64,000 nucleotides of DNA, taken from NCBI GenBank assembly GCA_044221335.1, contig JBGAPI010000003.1, positions 1 through 64,000 of the forward strand. Direction: 5' to 3'. This DNA comes from JBGAPI01 sp044221335. GTDB taxonomy: Bacteria > Pseudomonadota > Gammaproteobacteria > Xanthomonadales > Ahniellaceae. The first letter of the stretch is position 1. Every line of letters begins with the position of its first letter. A program made the position numbers and the translations under genes. This document shows positions 7,926 through 15,876 of this stretch, piece after piece. The notes under the pieces are model-generated. The model worked only from the letters and a program-made list of their open reading frames with translations, had not been told where the DNA came from and did no database searches.

Positions 7926-10163
7926 ATGAGTTCCCCGCACAAGCCCTATTCCAAACCCGCCGGCGGCTGGGACGCGCTGTGGTCGTCGTGCCGGCACCTG
8001 TCGCGCGAAGGCGCGCTCTGGCGCGGTGCCGGCACCCTGCTGTCCGCCAACCAGCCGGACGGATTCGACTGCCCCGGCTGCGCCTGGCCCGATCGCAACC
8101 CCCACTCGACCTTCGAGTTCTGCGAGAACGGCGTCAAGGCGGTCGCGGCGGAAGCCACCCGCCGCCGGATCGGCCACGCGTTCTTCGCCGCGCACACCGT
8201 CGCCGAACTCGCGCGCTGGGACGATCGCGCGCTCGAGGCGCAGGGCCGCCTCGTCGAGCCGCTGCGCTACGACCTCGCCAGCGACCGCTACCTGCCGATC
8301 TCCTGGGACGAGGCCTTCGCGCTCGTCGGCGCGCGCCTCGCCGGCCTCGACGATCCGCGGCGCGGCGTGTTCTACACCTCGGGCCGCACCTCCAACGAAG
8401 CCGCCTTCCTGTACCAGCTGATGGTGCGCGAGCTCGGCAGCAACAATCTCCCGGATTGCTCAAACATGTGCCACGAGCCGTCCGGCGTGGCGCTGACCGA
8501 GCAGCTCGGCACCGGCAAGGGCACGGTCACGCTGGACGACTTCACCCGGGCCGACGCGATCTTCGTGTTCGGGCAGAACCCCGGCACCAACCATCCGCGG
8601 ATGCTGGGCGAACTGCGCGACGCCGCCAGGCGCGGCTGCCGCATCGTCGTCTTCAATCCGCTGCGCGAACGCGGCCTGGAGCGCTTCACCCATCCGCAGG
8701 ACCCGGTCGAGATGCTGACCGGCGGCAGCACCGCGCTCGCCAGCCACTACCACCAGCCGCGGATCGGCGGCGACCTGGCCGTGCTGACCGGCCTGCTGAA
8801 GTGCCTGGTCGAGCGGGATGCGGTCGACCGCGACTTCATCGCCGCGCACACGGTCGGCTTCGACGCGCTCGCCGCGCGCGTCGCAGGCACGTCCTGGGAC
8901 GACATCGAGCGTGGTTCCGGCCTCGCCCGCGCCGCGATCGAGGAGGCCGCGTCGATCTACCGTGATGCCCGTTCCTCCATCGTCTGCTGGGGCATGGGCA
9001 TCACCCAGCACCGCCACGCGGTCGCGACGATCCAGATGATCGGCAACCTGCTGCTCGCGCGCGGCAACATCGGTCGCCCGGGCGCCGGCGCCTGCCCGGT
9101 GCGCGGCCATTCCAACGTGCAGGGCGATCGCACGATGGGCATCCACGAGAAGCCCTCGGCCGTGTTCCTCGATCGGCTCGGTCGCGAGTTCGGCTTCGAG
9201 CCGCCGCGCGAGGACGGCGTCGACGTGATCGCCGCGATCGAGCAGATGGAGCGCGGCGAGGTCGAGGTGTTCGTCGCGCTCGGCGGCAACTTCGCCGCGG
9301 CGACGCCGGACAGCGTGCGCACCCAGGCGGCGCTGCGTCGCGTCGGGCTGACCGTGCAGGTGTCGACCAAGCTCAACCGCTCGCACCTGGTGCACGGCCG
9401 CGAGGCGCTGATCCTGCCCTGCCTCGGGCGCACGGAGATCGACCGCGGACCGCTGGGGCCGCGCGCCGTGACGGTCGAGGACTCGATGTCGATGGTGCAT
9501 CTGTCGCACGGGATGAACGCGCCGGCCGCGGCGACGCTGCGCTCGGAGCCGGAGATCGTCGCCGGCATCGCGGTCGCCGCCCTGCCCGCATCGGCCACGC
9601 CGTGGCGGGACCTGGTCGCCGACTACGACCGCATCCGGGCGCGGATCGAGCGCGTGGTCGAAGGCTTCGAGGACTTCAACCGCCGGGTCCGCACGCCCGG
9701 CGGCTTCCACCTGCGCAACAGCGCCGCGGCGCGCGAGTGGCGCACCGCGTCCGGCAAGGCACGATTCTTCGATCATCCGTTGCCGGCGACGGCGGCGGAC
9801 GGCGCGCCGACCATGACGCTGATGACGGTGCGCAGCCACGACCAGTACAACACCACGATCTACGGCCTCGACGACCGCTACCGCGGCGTGCGCGACCGCC
9901 GCAACGTGGTGTTCATCGCGCGCGCGGACCGCGAGCGGCTCGGCTTCGCCGAGGGGCAGCGGGTCGACCTGCACGCGCTGCCGGAGGACCCGCGCCGGGT
10001 GATCCGCGGATTCGAGCTGGTCGACTACGACCTGCCACCGGGCTGCCTCGCCGCCTACTTCCCCGAGACCAATCCGCTGGTCGCGCTGGAGCACCACGCC
10101 GAACGCGCCCGTACGCCGGCCTCGAAGTCGATCGCCGTGCGGCTCGTCGCCGGTGCCGGCTGA
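7926..10163 (+). CDS. FdhF/YdeP family molybdopterin oxidoreductase
   Basis: A 745-residue protein of the YdeP branch of bis-MGD oxidoreductases, which act on unknown substrates and in E. coli are linked to acid resistance. The N-terminal motif FDCPGCAWPD (Cys49, Cys52) is typical of YdeP. The core has RTSNEAAF, the FGQNPGTNHPRM cofactor region and GHSNVQGDRTMG; the C-terminal domain (SHDQYNTTIYGLDDRYRG) binds the second pterin. The ATG at 7926 aligns with family members, although no strong ribosome site is seen. The start is 82 bp from a divergent gene. The stop is one base before the fdhD start, so the two are translationally linked, fitting FdhD's role in sulfurating the Mo cofactor. Confidence 0.9.
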   Translation: MSSPHKPYSKPAGGWDALWSSCRHLSREGALWRGAGTLLSANQPDGFDCPGCAWPDRNPHSTFEFCENGVKAVAAEATRRRIGHAFFAAHTVAELARWDDRALEAQGRLVEPLRYDLASDRYLPISWDEAFALVGARLAGLDDPRRGVFYTSGRTSNEAAFLYQLMVRELGSNNLPDCSNMCHEPSGVALTEQLGTGKGTVTLDDFTRADAIFVFGQNPGTNHPRMLGELRDAARRGCRIVVFNPLRERGLERFTHPQDPVEMLTGGSTALASHYHQPRIGGDLAVLTGLLKCLVERDAVDRDFIAAHTVGFDALAARVAGTSWDDIERGSGLARAAIEEAASIYRDARSSIVCWGMGITQHRHAVATIQMIGNLLLARGNIGRPGAGACPVRGHSNVQGDRTMGIHEKPSAVFLDRLGREFGFEPPREDGVDVIAAIEQMERGEVEVFVALGGNFAAATPDSVRTQAALRRVGLTVQVSTKLNRSHLVHGREALILPCLGRTEIDRGPLGPRAVTVEDSMSMVHLSHGMNAPAAATLRSEPEIVAGIAVAALPASATPWRDLVADYDRIRARIERVVEGFEDFNRRVRTPGGFHLRNSAAAREWRTASGKARFFDHPLPATAADGAPTMTLMTVRSHDQYNTTIYGLDDRYRGVRDRRNVVFIARADRERLGFAEGQRVDLHALPEDPRRVIRGFELVDYDLPPGCLAAYFPETNPLVALEHHAERARTPASKSIAVRLVAGAG

Positions 10164-10164
10164 G

Positions 10165-11160
10165 ATGTCGGATCCGGTCGCAGCGCTGCTTGGCCTGCTG
10201 CACGCCGACGGTCCGATGTCGGTGTCGCGCGCCTGCAAGCGCCTCGGGCTGCCGGCGAGCCGGCTCCGGCGGGTACTGGCGAGTCTCGTCGAGGATGCCG
10301 AGCCGGAGCGCGGCCACGTCGTCGTCGAACGGCTCGCCGACGGCCGCGAACGCCTGGCGCTGACGCCGCGCGGCCGCGCCGCGAACGGCTGGTTCGCGGC
10401 CCCCGCGCTGTCCGCCGTCGACACGCTGCGGATCGATGGCGGCGGCAGCAGCGACCGCCTCGACTGGCTGGCCGAGGAGGTGCCGATCGCGCTGGTGTTC
10501 AATGGCCATGCGCATGCGGTGATGCTCGCGACGCCGGCTGATCTCGAGGACTTCGCCCTGGGCTTCGCGCTGTCCGAGCGCATCGTCGAGCGCGCCGGAG
10601 ACCTCCGGATCGGAGAAATCGGCACCGGCGACGACGGCATCAGCATCGAATGCCTGATCCCGGAGCCCGCGTTCCTGGCGCTGCGCGAGCGGCACCGTCA
10701 TCTTGCCGGCAACAGCGCCTGCGGGGTCTGCGGCCAGGAGGCGCTGGCGACGCTGATCCCGCCGCTGCCGGCCGTCACGACCTCCGCGCCGGTGGCCGTC
10801 GAGCGCGTGCACGCCGCGATGTCGGCGCTGGCGGCCGCGCAGACGCTCAATCGTGCCTGCGGTGCGCTGCACGGCGCCGGCGTCGATGCGGGCACCGGCC
10901 TGCTCGTGCGCGAGGACATCGGACGCCACAACGCGGTGGACAAGGCGATCGGCGCCGCGGCGCGCGCCGGGCAACGTCCCGAACTGCTGGTGGTGACCTC
11001 GCGGGCCTCCTACGAGATTCTCGCCAAGGCGGCGCTCGCCGGCATCGGCACCGTGGCCGCCATTTCCGCGCCGAGCGCGCTGGCGGTACGGATCGCGCGC
11101 CGGGTCGGCATCCGCCTGTTCGGATTCACCCGCGAGCAGGCCGCGACCGTCTACGCTTGA
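10165..11160 (+). CDS. fdhD: FdhD sulfurtransferase with an N-terminal winged-helix extension
   Basis: FdhD passes sulfur from IscS to the molybdenum cofactor of formate dehydrogenase-type enzymes. The C-terminal part (about residues 80-331) is FdhD, with the sulfur-relay motif SACGVCGQE (Cys186, Cys189) and the later EDIGRHNAVDKAIG and TSRASYEI motifs. The protein is about 55 residues longer than E. coli FdhD (277). Residues 1-75 form a predicted winged helix-turn-helix (helices around VSRACKRLGLP and ASRLRRVLASL, then the beta pair HVVVERLADGRERLALTP). The likely target is the YdeP-type enzyme encoded one base upstream. The ATG at 10165 is preferred over an in-frame GTG at 10153. Confidence 0.9.
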   Translation: MSDPVAALLGLLHADGPMSVSRACKRLGLPASRLRRVLASLVEDAEPERGHVVVERLADGRERLALTPRGRAANGWFAAPALSAVDTLRIDGGGSSDRLDWLAEEVPIALVFNGHAHAVMLATPADLEDFALGFALSERIVERAGDLRIGEIGTGDDGISIECLIPEPAFLALRERHRHLAGNSACGVCGQEALATLIPPLPAVTTSAPVAVERVHAAMSALAAAQTLNRACGALHGAGVDAGTGLLVREDIGRHNAVDKAIGAAARAGQRPELLVVTSRASYEILAKAALAGIGTVAAISAPSALAVRIARRVGIRLFGFTREQAATVYA

Positions 11161-11188
11161 CCCTTCCAACCCACCCGAGGTCGCAACC

Positions 11189-11407
11189 ATGAATGGAATC
11201 AAGATGGCCGGCATCGTCTCCGTGATCGCCGGCGTGCTCGCCCTGATCTACGGCGGCTTCAGCTACACCAAGGAGACCCACGAAGTGAAGCTCGGCCCGA
11301 TCGACTTCGCGGTGAAGGAGAAGGAAGAGGTGCACGTGCCGATCTGGGCCGGCATCGGCGCGATCAGCCTCGGTGTGGTGCTTCTGCTGGTCGGCGGTCG
11401 CAAGTAG
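11189..11407 (+). CDS. Small two-helix inner membrane protein
   Basis: A 72-residue protein with two predicted transmembrane helices (about 5-24 and 50-69) flanking a charged loop THEVKLGPIDFAVKEKEEV. Similar small proteins of unknown function occur widely in proteobacteria. The start has GAGG eight bases upstream. It lies 28 bp after fdhD on the same strand but has no visible functional link. Confidence 0.75.
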   Translation: MNGIKMAGIVSVIAGVLALIYGGFSYTKETHEVKLGPIDFAVKEKEEVHVPIWAGIGAISLGVVLLLVGGRK

Positions 11408-11429
11408 GGCGGGACTCGCCGCGGGCCGG

Positions 11430-11792
11430 TCACGCTTCCGGGGCAACCACCACCGCGGTCCCGTAGGCCAGCACCTCGGTCACCCCCGCAGCCACCTCGT
11501 TGGCGTCGTAGCGCATCGCGATCACCGCATTCGCGCCGCGGCGGCGCGCCTGCTCGACCATGTCGCGGTAGGCGTCGGCGCGGGCGCGCTCGCACAGTTC
11601 GGTGTAGAGCGTGATGTTCCCGCCGAACAGCGTCTGGATGCCGGCGCCGATGTTGCCGACGATGCTGCGCGAGCGCACCACCAGGCCGCGCACGATGCCG
11701 AGGTTGCGGACGATCCGGTGGCCCGGCAGCTCGAATGCCGAGGTGACCTGTTCCGTGCCGATCAGGGGTAACGTGCCGGACGTCGCTTGCAT
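11430..11792 (-). CDS. YbjQ family protein (DUF74, putative heavy-metal-binding fold)
   Basis: A 120-residue protein matching the YbjQ/DUF74 family by GIVRGLVVRSRSIVGNIGAGIQTLFGG, followed by a helix with ERARADAYRDMVEQARRRGANAVIAMRYD and a closing strand EVLAYGTAVVV. The family forms pentameric rings of unknown function. The ATG at 11792 has AGGAG seven bases upstream. It converges with the small membrane protein gene, with only 22 bp between the stops. Confidence 0.85.
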   Translation of the reverse strand: MQATSGTLPLIGTEQVTSAFELPGHRIVRNLGIVRGLVVRSRSIVGNIGAGIQTLFGGNITLYTELCERARADAYRDMVEQARRRGANAVIAMRYDANEVAAGVTEVLAYGTAVVVAPEA

Positions 11793-12174
11793 CGCGGATC
11801 TCCTGTTGGGAAGGACAGAAGGGACATGGGGACGCCATCGCCCCGGGCAAGCGCAATCAACGATGGCGCAACCTGGAACCCCGCGGATCGGCCCGGGTGC
11901 TGCAGGCGCGCGGCGGCACGCCGTCTCCGTTCTTCGGCCACTGACGCGGGGCCGATCGTCGTGGGCGGCCGGACCGCCGACGAATGCCGAGCGCCCTCGA
12001 CCATGGTTGGCTTCCGATCGGACCGTTGCACCGCGTCGCGGCGCCGTGTCACGCGCCGACACATAGGTATCGGTCCGCTAAACGCGTCCGCCACCCCCCG
12101 GCCGGGTTCAGCTTCGCGTTAGCGGCGGATGCCCAGCATGTCCCCCACGCCAATCACGGCGTTCGGAGGAAACC
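11793..12174 (+). other. Divergent intergenic region without a recognised gene
   Basis: This 382-bp gap separates the YbjQ-family gene from the first Tyr-rich protein gene. Small reading frames exist on both strands, but none has a recognisable product or good ribosome site. The right half holds the upstream element described at 12105-12124. Nothing else was recognised. Confidence 0.5.
12105..12124 (+). promoter_or_regulatory. Shared upstream element, copy 1
   Basis: A 20-bp sequence of the form GGTTCAG-N4-GCGTTAGCG ends exactly 50 bp before the start codon of the Tyr-rich protein gene at 12175. The same element, 17 of 20 bases identical, ends exactly 50 bp before its paralogue at 12913. It may be a promoter part or operator; the class of factor is unknown. 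Confidence 0.5.
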
Positions 12175-12672
12175 ATGAACAGCTTCGCGCGTGTTGCCGC
12201 CCTTCTCGTGCTCGGTGCCACTTCCAGCCTGGCGGCGGCCGGAGACTACGGCGACCGCTACGACCGCGGTGGCTACGACGACACCTATCGCTCCGCCGAC
12301 AGCTACCGGCAGGAGGCGGTCGAGCTTTCCTACGGCAACGATCGCGGTTATCGCTACGACGATCGCTACTACGGCGGTCGTCGTCACCACAACGACGGTG
12401 CCCCGCTGGTCGGCGCCCTGATCGGTGGCGCGCTCGGCAACACCATCGGCAAGGGCGACGGCCGGGTCGCCGCCACGGTCGCCGGCGCGCTGATCGGCGC
12501 GGCGATCGCCAGCGACGGCCGCGACTACGATCGCGACGACCGCTACTCCTACTACGGCCGCCGCGACTGGCACGACCACCGCTACAACCAGGGCTATCGC
12601 TACGGCTACGGTGGTTATGGTGGCGAGCGGCGCTACGACTACCGCGACGGTCGCTATTGCCACGGGCGCTAA
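12175..12672 (+). CDS. Secreted glycine-zipper protein with Tyr/Asp/Arg-rich flanks
   Basis: A 165-residue exported protein of unknown function. Residues 1-22 form a signal peptide (MNSFARVAALLVLGATSSLA, AAG). The centre, about 76-113, is a glycine-zipper 2TM segment (PLVGALIGGALGNTIGKGDG, then VAATVAGALIGAAIASDG) like that of SlyB or 17-kDa antigen proteins, expected to insert in the outer membrane. Both flanks are rich in Tyr, Asp and Arg (YDDRYYGG, NQGYRYGYGGYGG). The C-terminus DYRDGRYCHGR is shared with the next gene. GGAGGAAACC precedes the start. Confidence 0.8.
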   Translation: MNSFARVAALLVLGATSSLAAAGDYGDRYDRGGYDDTYRSADSYRQEAVELSYGNDRGYRYDDRYYGGRRHHNDGAPLVGALIGGALGNTIGKGDGRVAATVAGALIGAAIASDGRDYDRDDRYSYYGRRDWHDHRYNQGYRYGYGGYGGERRYDYRDGRYCHGR

Positions 12673-12686
12673 CCCCCTCACCCTGG

Positions 12687-12714
12687 CCCTCTCTCCCGCG
12701 AGCAGGGGAGAGGG
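12687..12714. repeat. Intergenic palindrome of the CCCTCTCCC type
   Basis: A hairpin with arms close to CCCTCTCTCCC and GGGGAGAGGG and a short GCGAGCA loop lies just after the Tyr-rich protein gene. Sequences of this type are recurrent extragenic palindromes in Xanthomonadales and pseudomonads. It may also aid termination together with the hairpin at 12738. Confidence 0.5.
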
Positions 12715-12737
12715 GATCACAGCCCGCCCACACCATG

Positions 12738-12771
12738 AAAATGGGGCCCCGACCGGGGCCCCATTTTCTTT
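12738..12771. terminator. Strong bidirectional-looking terminator
   Basis: A perfect 13-bp stem (AAAATGGGGCCCC against GGGGCCCCATTTT) closes a GACC loop and is followed by CTTT on the plus strand. It separates the two Tyr-rich protein genes, so they are transcribed as separate units. Confidence 0.75.
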
Positions 12772-12842
12772 GGGACGAGCGTCCTTCACGCGACGATTGC
12801 GAATCTGTCGTCCGGATGAACGACCAGCGCCGCGATCGGTTC

Positions 12843-12862
12843 GGTTCAGATCGGCGTTAGCG
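12843..12862 (+). promoter_or_regulatory. Shared upstream element, copy 2
   Basis: GGTTCAG-N4-GCGTTAGCG again, ending 50 bp before the start codon at 12913. Its identical position relative to copy 1, while the intervening leader sequences differ, argues for selection on the element or for recent duplication of the promoter. Confidence 0.5.
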
Positions 12863-12912
12863 AGCGCGAGAGAAGCTGATCACGCGCCACTTCCGGCGCC
12901 TGGAGGGGAATC

Positions 12913-13275
12913 ATGAACAGCTTCGCGCGTGTTGCCGCTGCCCTGGTGCTGTGCGCCACATCCGGCTTGGCGTTTGCGGGTGGCTACGGCCGTACGACCA
13001 CCACGGTCACCGGCTACAGCAACGGCTACTCCACGTCGTATGCCAATGGCTACAGCTACGGCAACGGCTACCGTTACGGCACCGGCTACACCTACGGCTA
13101 CAGCAGCGGCTACAGCTATGGCTACAGCCAGCAGGTAAGCACCCGCTATTCCGCTCCGACCTACTACGACCCTGGCACGCGGGTGTCGATCGGCTACGAC
13201 TACAACCCGGGGTATCGCTACGGTCGCGAGCGGCGCCACGACTATCGCGACGGTCGCTATTGCCACGGCAGGTAG
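12913..13275 (+). CDS. Secreted Tyr/Gly/Ser-rich repeat protein, paralogue of the preceding gene
   Basis: A 120-residue exported protein. Its signal peptide MNSFARVAAALVLCATSGLAFA is nearly the same as that of the gene at 12175, and its last 11 residues (DYRDGRYCHGR) are the same. The glycine-zipper core is missing; instead residues about 24-72 form a low-complexity array of YG, NGY and SGY units (GYSYGNGYRYGTGYTYGYSS). No catalytic motif is visible. It could be an envelope or surface polymer, perhaps cross-linked through tyrosine, but that is speculation. GGAGGGGAATC precedes the start. Confidence 0.75.
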   Translation: MNSFARVAAALVLCATSGLAFAGGYGRTTTTVTGYSNGYSTSYANGYSYGNGYRYGTGYTYGYSSGYSYGYSQQVSTRYSAPTYYDPGTRVSIGYDYNPGYRYGRERRHDYRDGRYCHGR

Positions 13276-13300
13276 GACGCGCACAGCGCGCCAACGCCGC

Positions 13301-13335
13301 GGCGCCTCGCAATGGCGGCCAGGGGCCGCCCTACG
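13301..13335 (+). repeat. REP-like palindrome, family A copy 1
   Basis: GGCGCCTCGC followed by AATGGCGGCC-A-GGGGCCGCCCTAC. The same layout (CGCCTCGC, then a GGCGGCC/GGCCGCC palindrome, then CTAC) recurs at 13396, 42804, 44361 and as a doublet at 57677. It lies between convergent genes. Confidence 0.6.
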
Positions 13336-13338
13336 GAA

Positions 13339-13360
13339 AAGGGCCCCGGTCGGGGCCCTT
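13339..13360. terminator. Hairpin terminator after the Tyr-rich repeat protein gene
   Basis: AAGGGCCCC pairs with GGGGCCCTT around a GGTC loop, between the convergent genes ending at 13275 and 13426. A T-tract is short on either side, so efficiency is uncertain. Confidence 0.45.
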
Positions 13361-13395
13361 GCCGTCTAGCGTCGCGCATGACGCGACATCTCCGA

Positions 13396-13429
13396 GGCGC
13401 CTCGCGATGGCGGCCAATGGCCGCCCTAC
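13396..13429 (+). repeat. REP-like palindrome, family A copy 2
   Basis: GGCGCCTCGCGATGGCGGCC-AAT-GGCCGCCCTAC. It is nearly the same as copy 1 less than 100 bp away and touches the stop codon of hslR. Confidence 0.6.
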
Positions 13430-13821
13430 GACGCGTCGAAGTCACCCAGCGCCATCAGCAGGCGCCGCGCCTTCTTGTTCGGCTTGCCTTCCGGCGCCTC
13501 GTAGCCGGCGCGCTCCAGCCGCCGCGCCTCGCGACCCGCGCGGCGGGCCTCGATGCTGGCCTCGGACTCGCTGTACAGCTCGGCCGCGTCGGAGGCCGAG
13601 CCGCGCTCGTCGGCGATCTCCAGCACCTCGATCTCGTAGTGGTCGTCGGCCTTGACGATGTGCAGCTGGTCGCCGGGGCGGACCAGCTTCGAGGACTTCG
13701 AGATCACCACGTCGTTGATCGAGATGCGCCCGGCGTCGATCGCCTCGCGCGCCAGGGTGCGGGTCTTGAAGAACCGCGCGGCCCAGAGCCAGCGGTCGAT
13801 GCGGACGGCGTCTTCGCTCAT
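13426..13821 (-). CDS. hslR: RNA-binding S4 domain protein HslR (heat shock protein 15)
   Basis: A 131-residue homologue of Hsp15, which rescues stalled 50S subunits carrying peptidyl-tRNA. The S4 domain covers residues about 7-70 (VRIDRWLWAARFFKTRTLAREAI and SKLVRPGDQLHI). The C-terminal tail is basic and Arg/Lys-rich (ARRAGREARRLERAG, KPNKKARRLL), as in the family. It lies next to htpG with the same orientation, about 150 bp downstream, but a terminator lies between them. Confidence 0.9.
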   Translation of the reverse strand: MSEDAVRIDRWLWAARFFKTRTLAREAIDAGRISINDVVISKSSKLVRPGDQLHIVKADDHYEIEVLEIADERGSASDAAELYSESEASIEARRAGREARRLERAGYEAPEGKPNKKARRLLMALGDFDAS

Positions 13822-13884
13822 GGCTGCATCCTACTGTCGATCATTTTCAACGAGTTGCTCATTCATACGTGAAGCATCCCCCCA

Positions 13885-13907
13885 AAACCCAGGCAGAGCC
13901 TGGGTTT
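13885..13907 (-). terminator. Rho-independent terminator after htpG
   Basis: In the minus direction AAACCCAGGC pairs with GCCTGGGTTT around a three-base loop, followed by T and G residues (TTTTGGGG overlapping the stem end). It lies 65 bp past the htpG stop codon. A second short hairpin (GCCCCC/GGGGGC) sits just before it. Confidence 0.6.
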
Positions 13908-13971
13908 CGCGCCCCCTGACTCTGGGGGCTGACCGCAACGCCCTGCACGGCCGCCGTCTTGTAGCCATCGA

Positions 13972-15846
13972 TCAGGCTGTCAGCAGCGCGTTGACGCGGC
14001 GGACATAAGCAGAAGGATCGTCGAGCTGTCCACCCTCGGCGAGCTGGGCCTGCTCGAGCAGGATCAGCGCGAGGTCGGCCGAACGTGCGGCGTCGGTCTC
14101 GGCGGCATAGCGGCGCAACAGCGCGTGCTCAGGATTGATTTCCAGCACCGGACGCGACGGACCGGTCTCGTGCCCGGCCTGCTTCAGCAGACGCTGCATG
14201 TACAGCGCCATGTCGTGCTCGCCGAGCGCGATGCAGGACGGCGAGTCGACCAGGCGCTCGCTCGCACGCACGTCGGCGACGCGCTCGCCGAGGTCGGCCT
14301 TCAGGCGCTCGACCAGCGGCGCGGCCGCGGCATTGCGTTCCTCGCGGCGCGCGGCGTCGGCGCTGTCGGCGAGGTCGCCGAGCTCGAGCTCGCCCTTGCC
14401 GGCGTGGCGCAGCTTCTTGCCGGCATACTCGGTCAGCTGGCCCATCATCCACTCGTCGACACGGTCGGTCAGCAGCAGCACCTCGATGTCGCGGGCACGC
14501 AGCGCCTCCAGCAGCGGGCTGCCCTTGGCGGCGGCGTGGCTGTCGGCGGTGACGTAGTAGATCGCGGCCTGGCCTTCCTTCATCCGCGCGATGTAGTCGT
14601 CGAGCGAAACGTCCTGGGTCGCGTCGGCGTTGCGGGTGGAGGCGAAGCGCAGCAGTTTCGCGATGCGCTCGCGGTTGCCGTAGTCGTCGGTGACGCCTTC
14701 CTTCAGCACGTTGCCGAACGCGGTCCAGAAGGTCGCGTATTTGTCCTTCTCGTCGTTGGCGAGTTTGTCGAGCAGGTCGAGCGTGCGCTTGGTGAGGCCC
14801 GTGCGGATCTGCTGCACCAGGCGGTTCTCCTGCAGGATCTCGCGGGAGACGTTGAGCGGAAGATCGTCGGAATCGACCACGCCGCGCACGAAGCGCAGGT
14901 AGGAGGGCAGCAGCTGCTCGCTGGCGTCCATGATGAACACGCGACGGATGTAGAGCTTCAGGCCCTTGCGGTCGTCGCGGCCGGAGAACACCTGGTCGAA
15001 CGGCGCCTGGCTCGGCAGGTACAGCAGGCTGATGTAGTTCTGGTTGCCCTCGACCCGGTTGTGGCTCCAGGCCAGCGCGTCGTCGAACGCGTGGGTGACG
15101 TGCTTGTAGAACGACTGGTAGTCGGCGTCCTGCAGTTCCGCCTTCGGCCGCGCCCACAGGGCGGCGGCGTGGTTCACGGTCTCCCATTCGTCGCCCGGCT
15201 GGCCGTCCTTCTCCACCCGCATGCGGATCGGGAAGCCGATGTGGTCGGAGTACTTCGACACCAGCGACGACAGCCGCCAGCGCGACAGGAACTCGGTCTC
15301 CTCGGGCTTCAGGTGCAGGGTCACGCGGCTGCCGACCTCGGCCATCTCGGCCGGCTCGATCGAGTATTCGCTGCTGCCGTCGGACTCCCAGCGCACCGCC
15401 TCGTCCGGGCCGAGGCCGGCGCGGCGGGTGACGAGGCTCACCTTGTCGGCGACGACGAAGGCCGAGTAGAAGCCCACACCGAACTGGCCGATCAGCTGGG
15501 CATCCTTGCGGGCGTCGCCGGACAGCGCCTCGAGGAAGCGCTTGGTGCCCGAGCGCGCGACGGTGCCGATGTTCTCGATCACCTCGTCGCGGCTCATCCC
15601 GATGCCGTGGTCGATCACGGTCAGCGTCTTCGCGTTCGCGTCGAACTCGATCTCGATGCCGAGTTCGCCTTCGCGCGCCGCCAGCTCCGGCTGCGACAGC
15701 GCAGCGAAGCGGCGCTTGTCGCAGGCGTCGGACGCGTTCGACACCAGCTCGCGCAGGAAGATCTCCTTGTGCGAGTACAGCGAGTGGGTGACCAGCTTCA
15801 GGACTTCGGAAACTTCGGCTTCGAAACGACGGGTTTCAGTGCTCAT
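13972..15846 (-). CDS. htpG: Molecular chaperone HtpG (Hsp90)
   Basis: Bacterial Hsp90, a dimeric ATP-dependent chaperone. The 624-residue protein has the expected length. The N-terminal GHKL ATPase domain shows SLYSHKEIFLRELVSNASDACDK split by its ATP-binding Asn, then DHGIGMSRDEV and IGQFGVGFYSAFVVA. Middle-domain motifs include LYIRRVFIMD and RGVVDSDDLPLNVSRE. The ATG at 15846 (MSTETRRFEAEVSEVL) is the family start; an upstream in-frame ATG at 15894 would place the promoter inside the gene. A heat-shock-type promoter lies just upstream. Confidence 0.97.
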   Translation of the reverse strand: MSTETRRFEAEVSEVLKLVTHSLYSHKEIFLRELVSNASDACDKRRFAALSQPELAAREGELGIEIEFDANAKTLTVIDHGIGMSRDEVIENIGTVARSGTKRFLEALSGDARKDAQLIGQFGVGFYSAFVVADKVSLVTRRAGLGPDEAVRWESDGSSEYSIEPAEMAEVGSRVTLHLKPEETEFLSRWRLSSLVSKYSDHIGFPIRMRVEKDGQPGDEWETVNHAAALWARPKAELQDADYQSFYKHVTHAFDDALAWSHNRVEGNQNYISLLYLPSQAPFDQVFSGRDDRKGLKLYIRRVFIMDASEQLLPSYLRFVRGVVDSDDLPLNVSREILQENRLVQQIRTGLTKRTLDLLDKLANDEKDKYATFWTAFGNVLKEGVTDDYGNRERIAKLLRFASTRNADATQDVSLDDYIARMKEGQAAIYYVTADSHAAAKGSPLLEALRARDIEVLLLTDRVDEWMMGQLTEYAGKKLRHAGKGELELGDLADSADAARREERNAAAAPLVERLKADLGERVADVRASERLVDSPSCIALGEHDMALYMQRLLKQAGHETGPSRPVLEINPEHALLRRYAAETDAARSADLALILLEQAQLAEGGQLDDPSAYVRRVNALLTA

Positions 15847-15876
15847 GACGGCATCGGAATCGCGTGTGGGGCCCCA

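Noticed and set aside
12880..13312. Repetitive Tyr-rich gene region as a CRISPR-like array
   Set aside because: The repeats are short, in-frame codon repeats without regular spacers; no cas gene is present.
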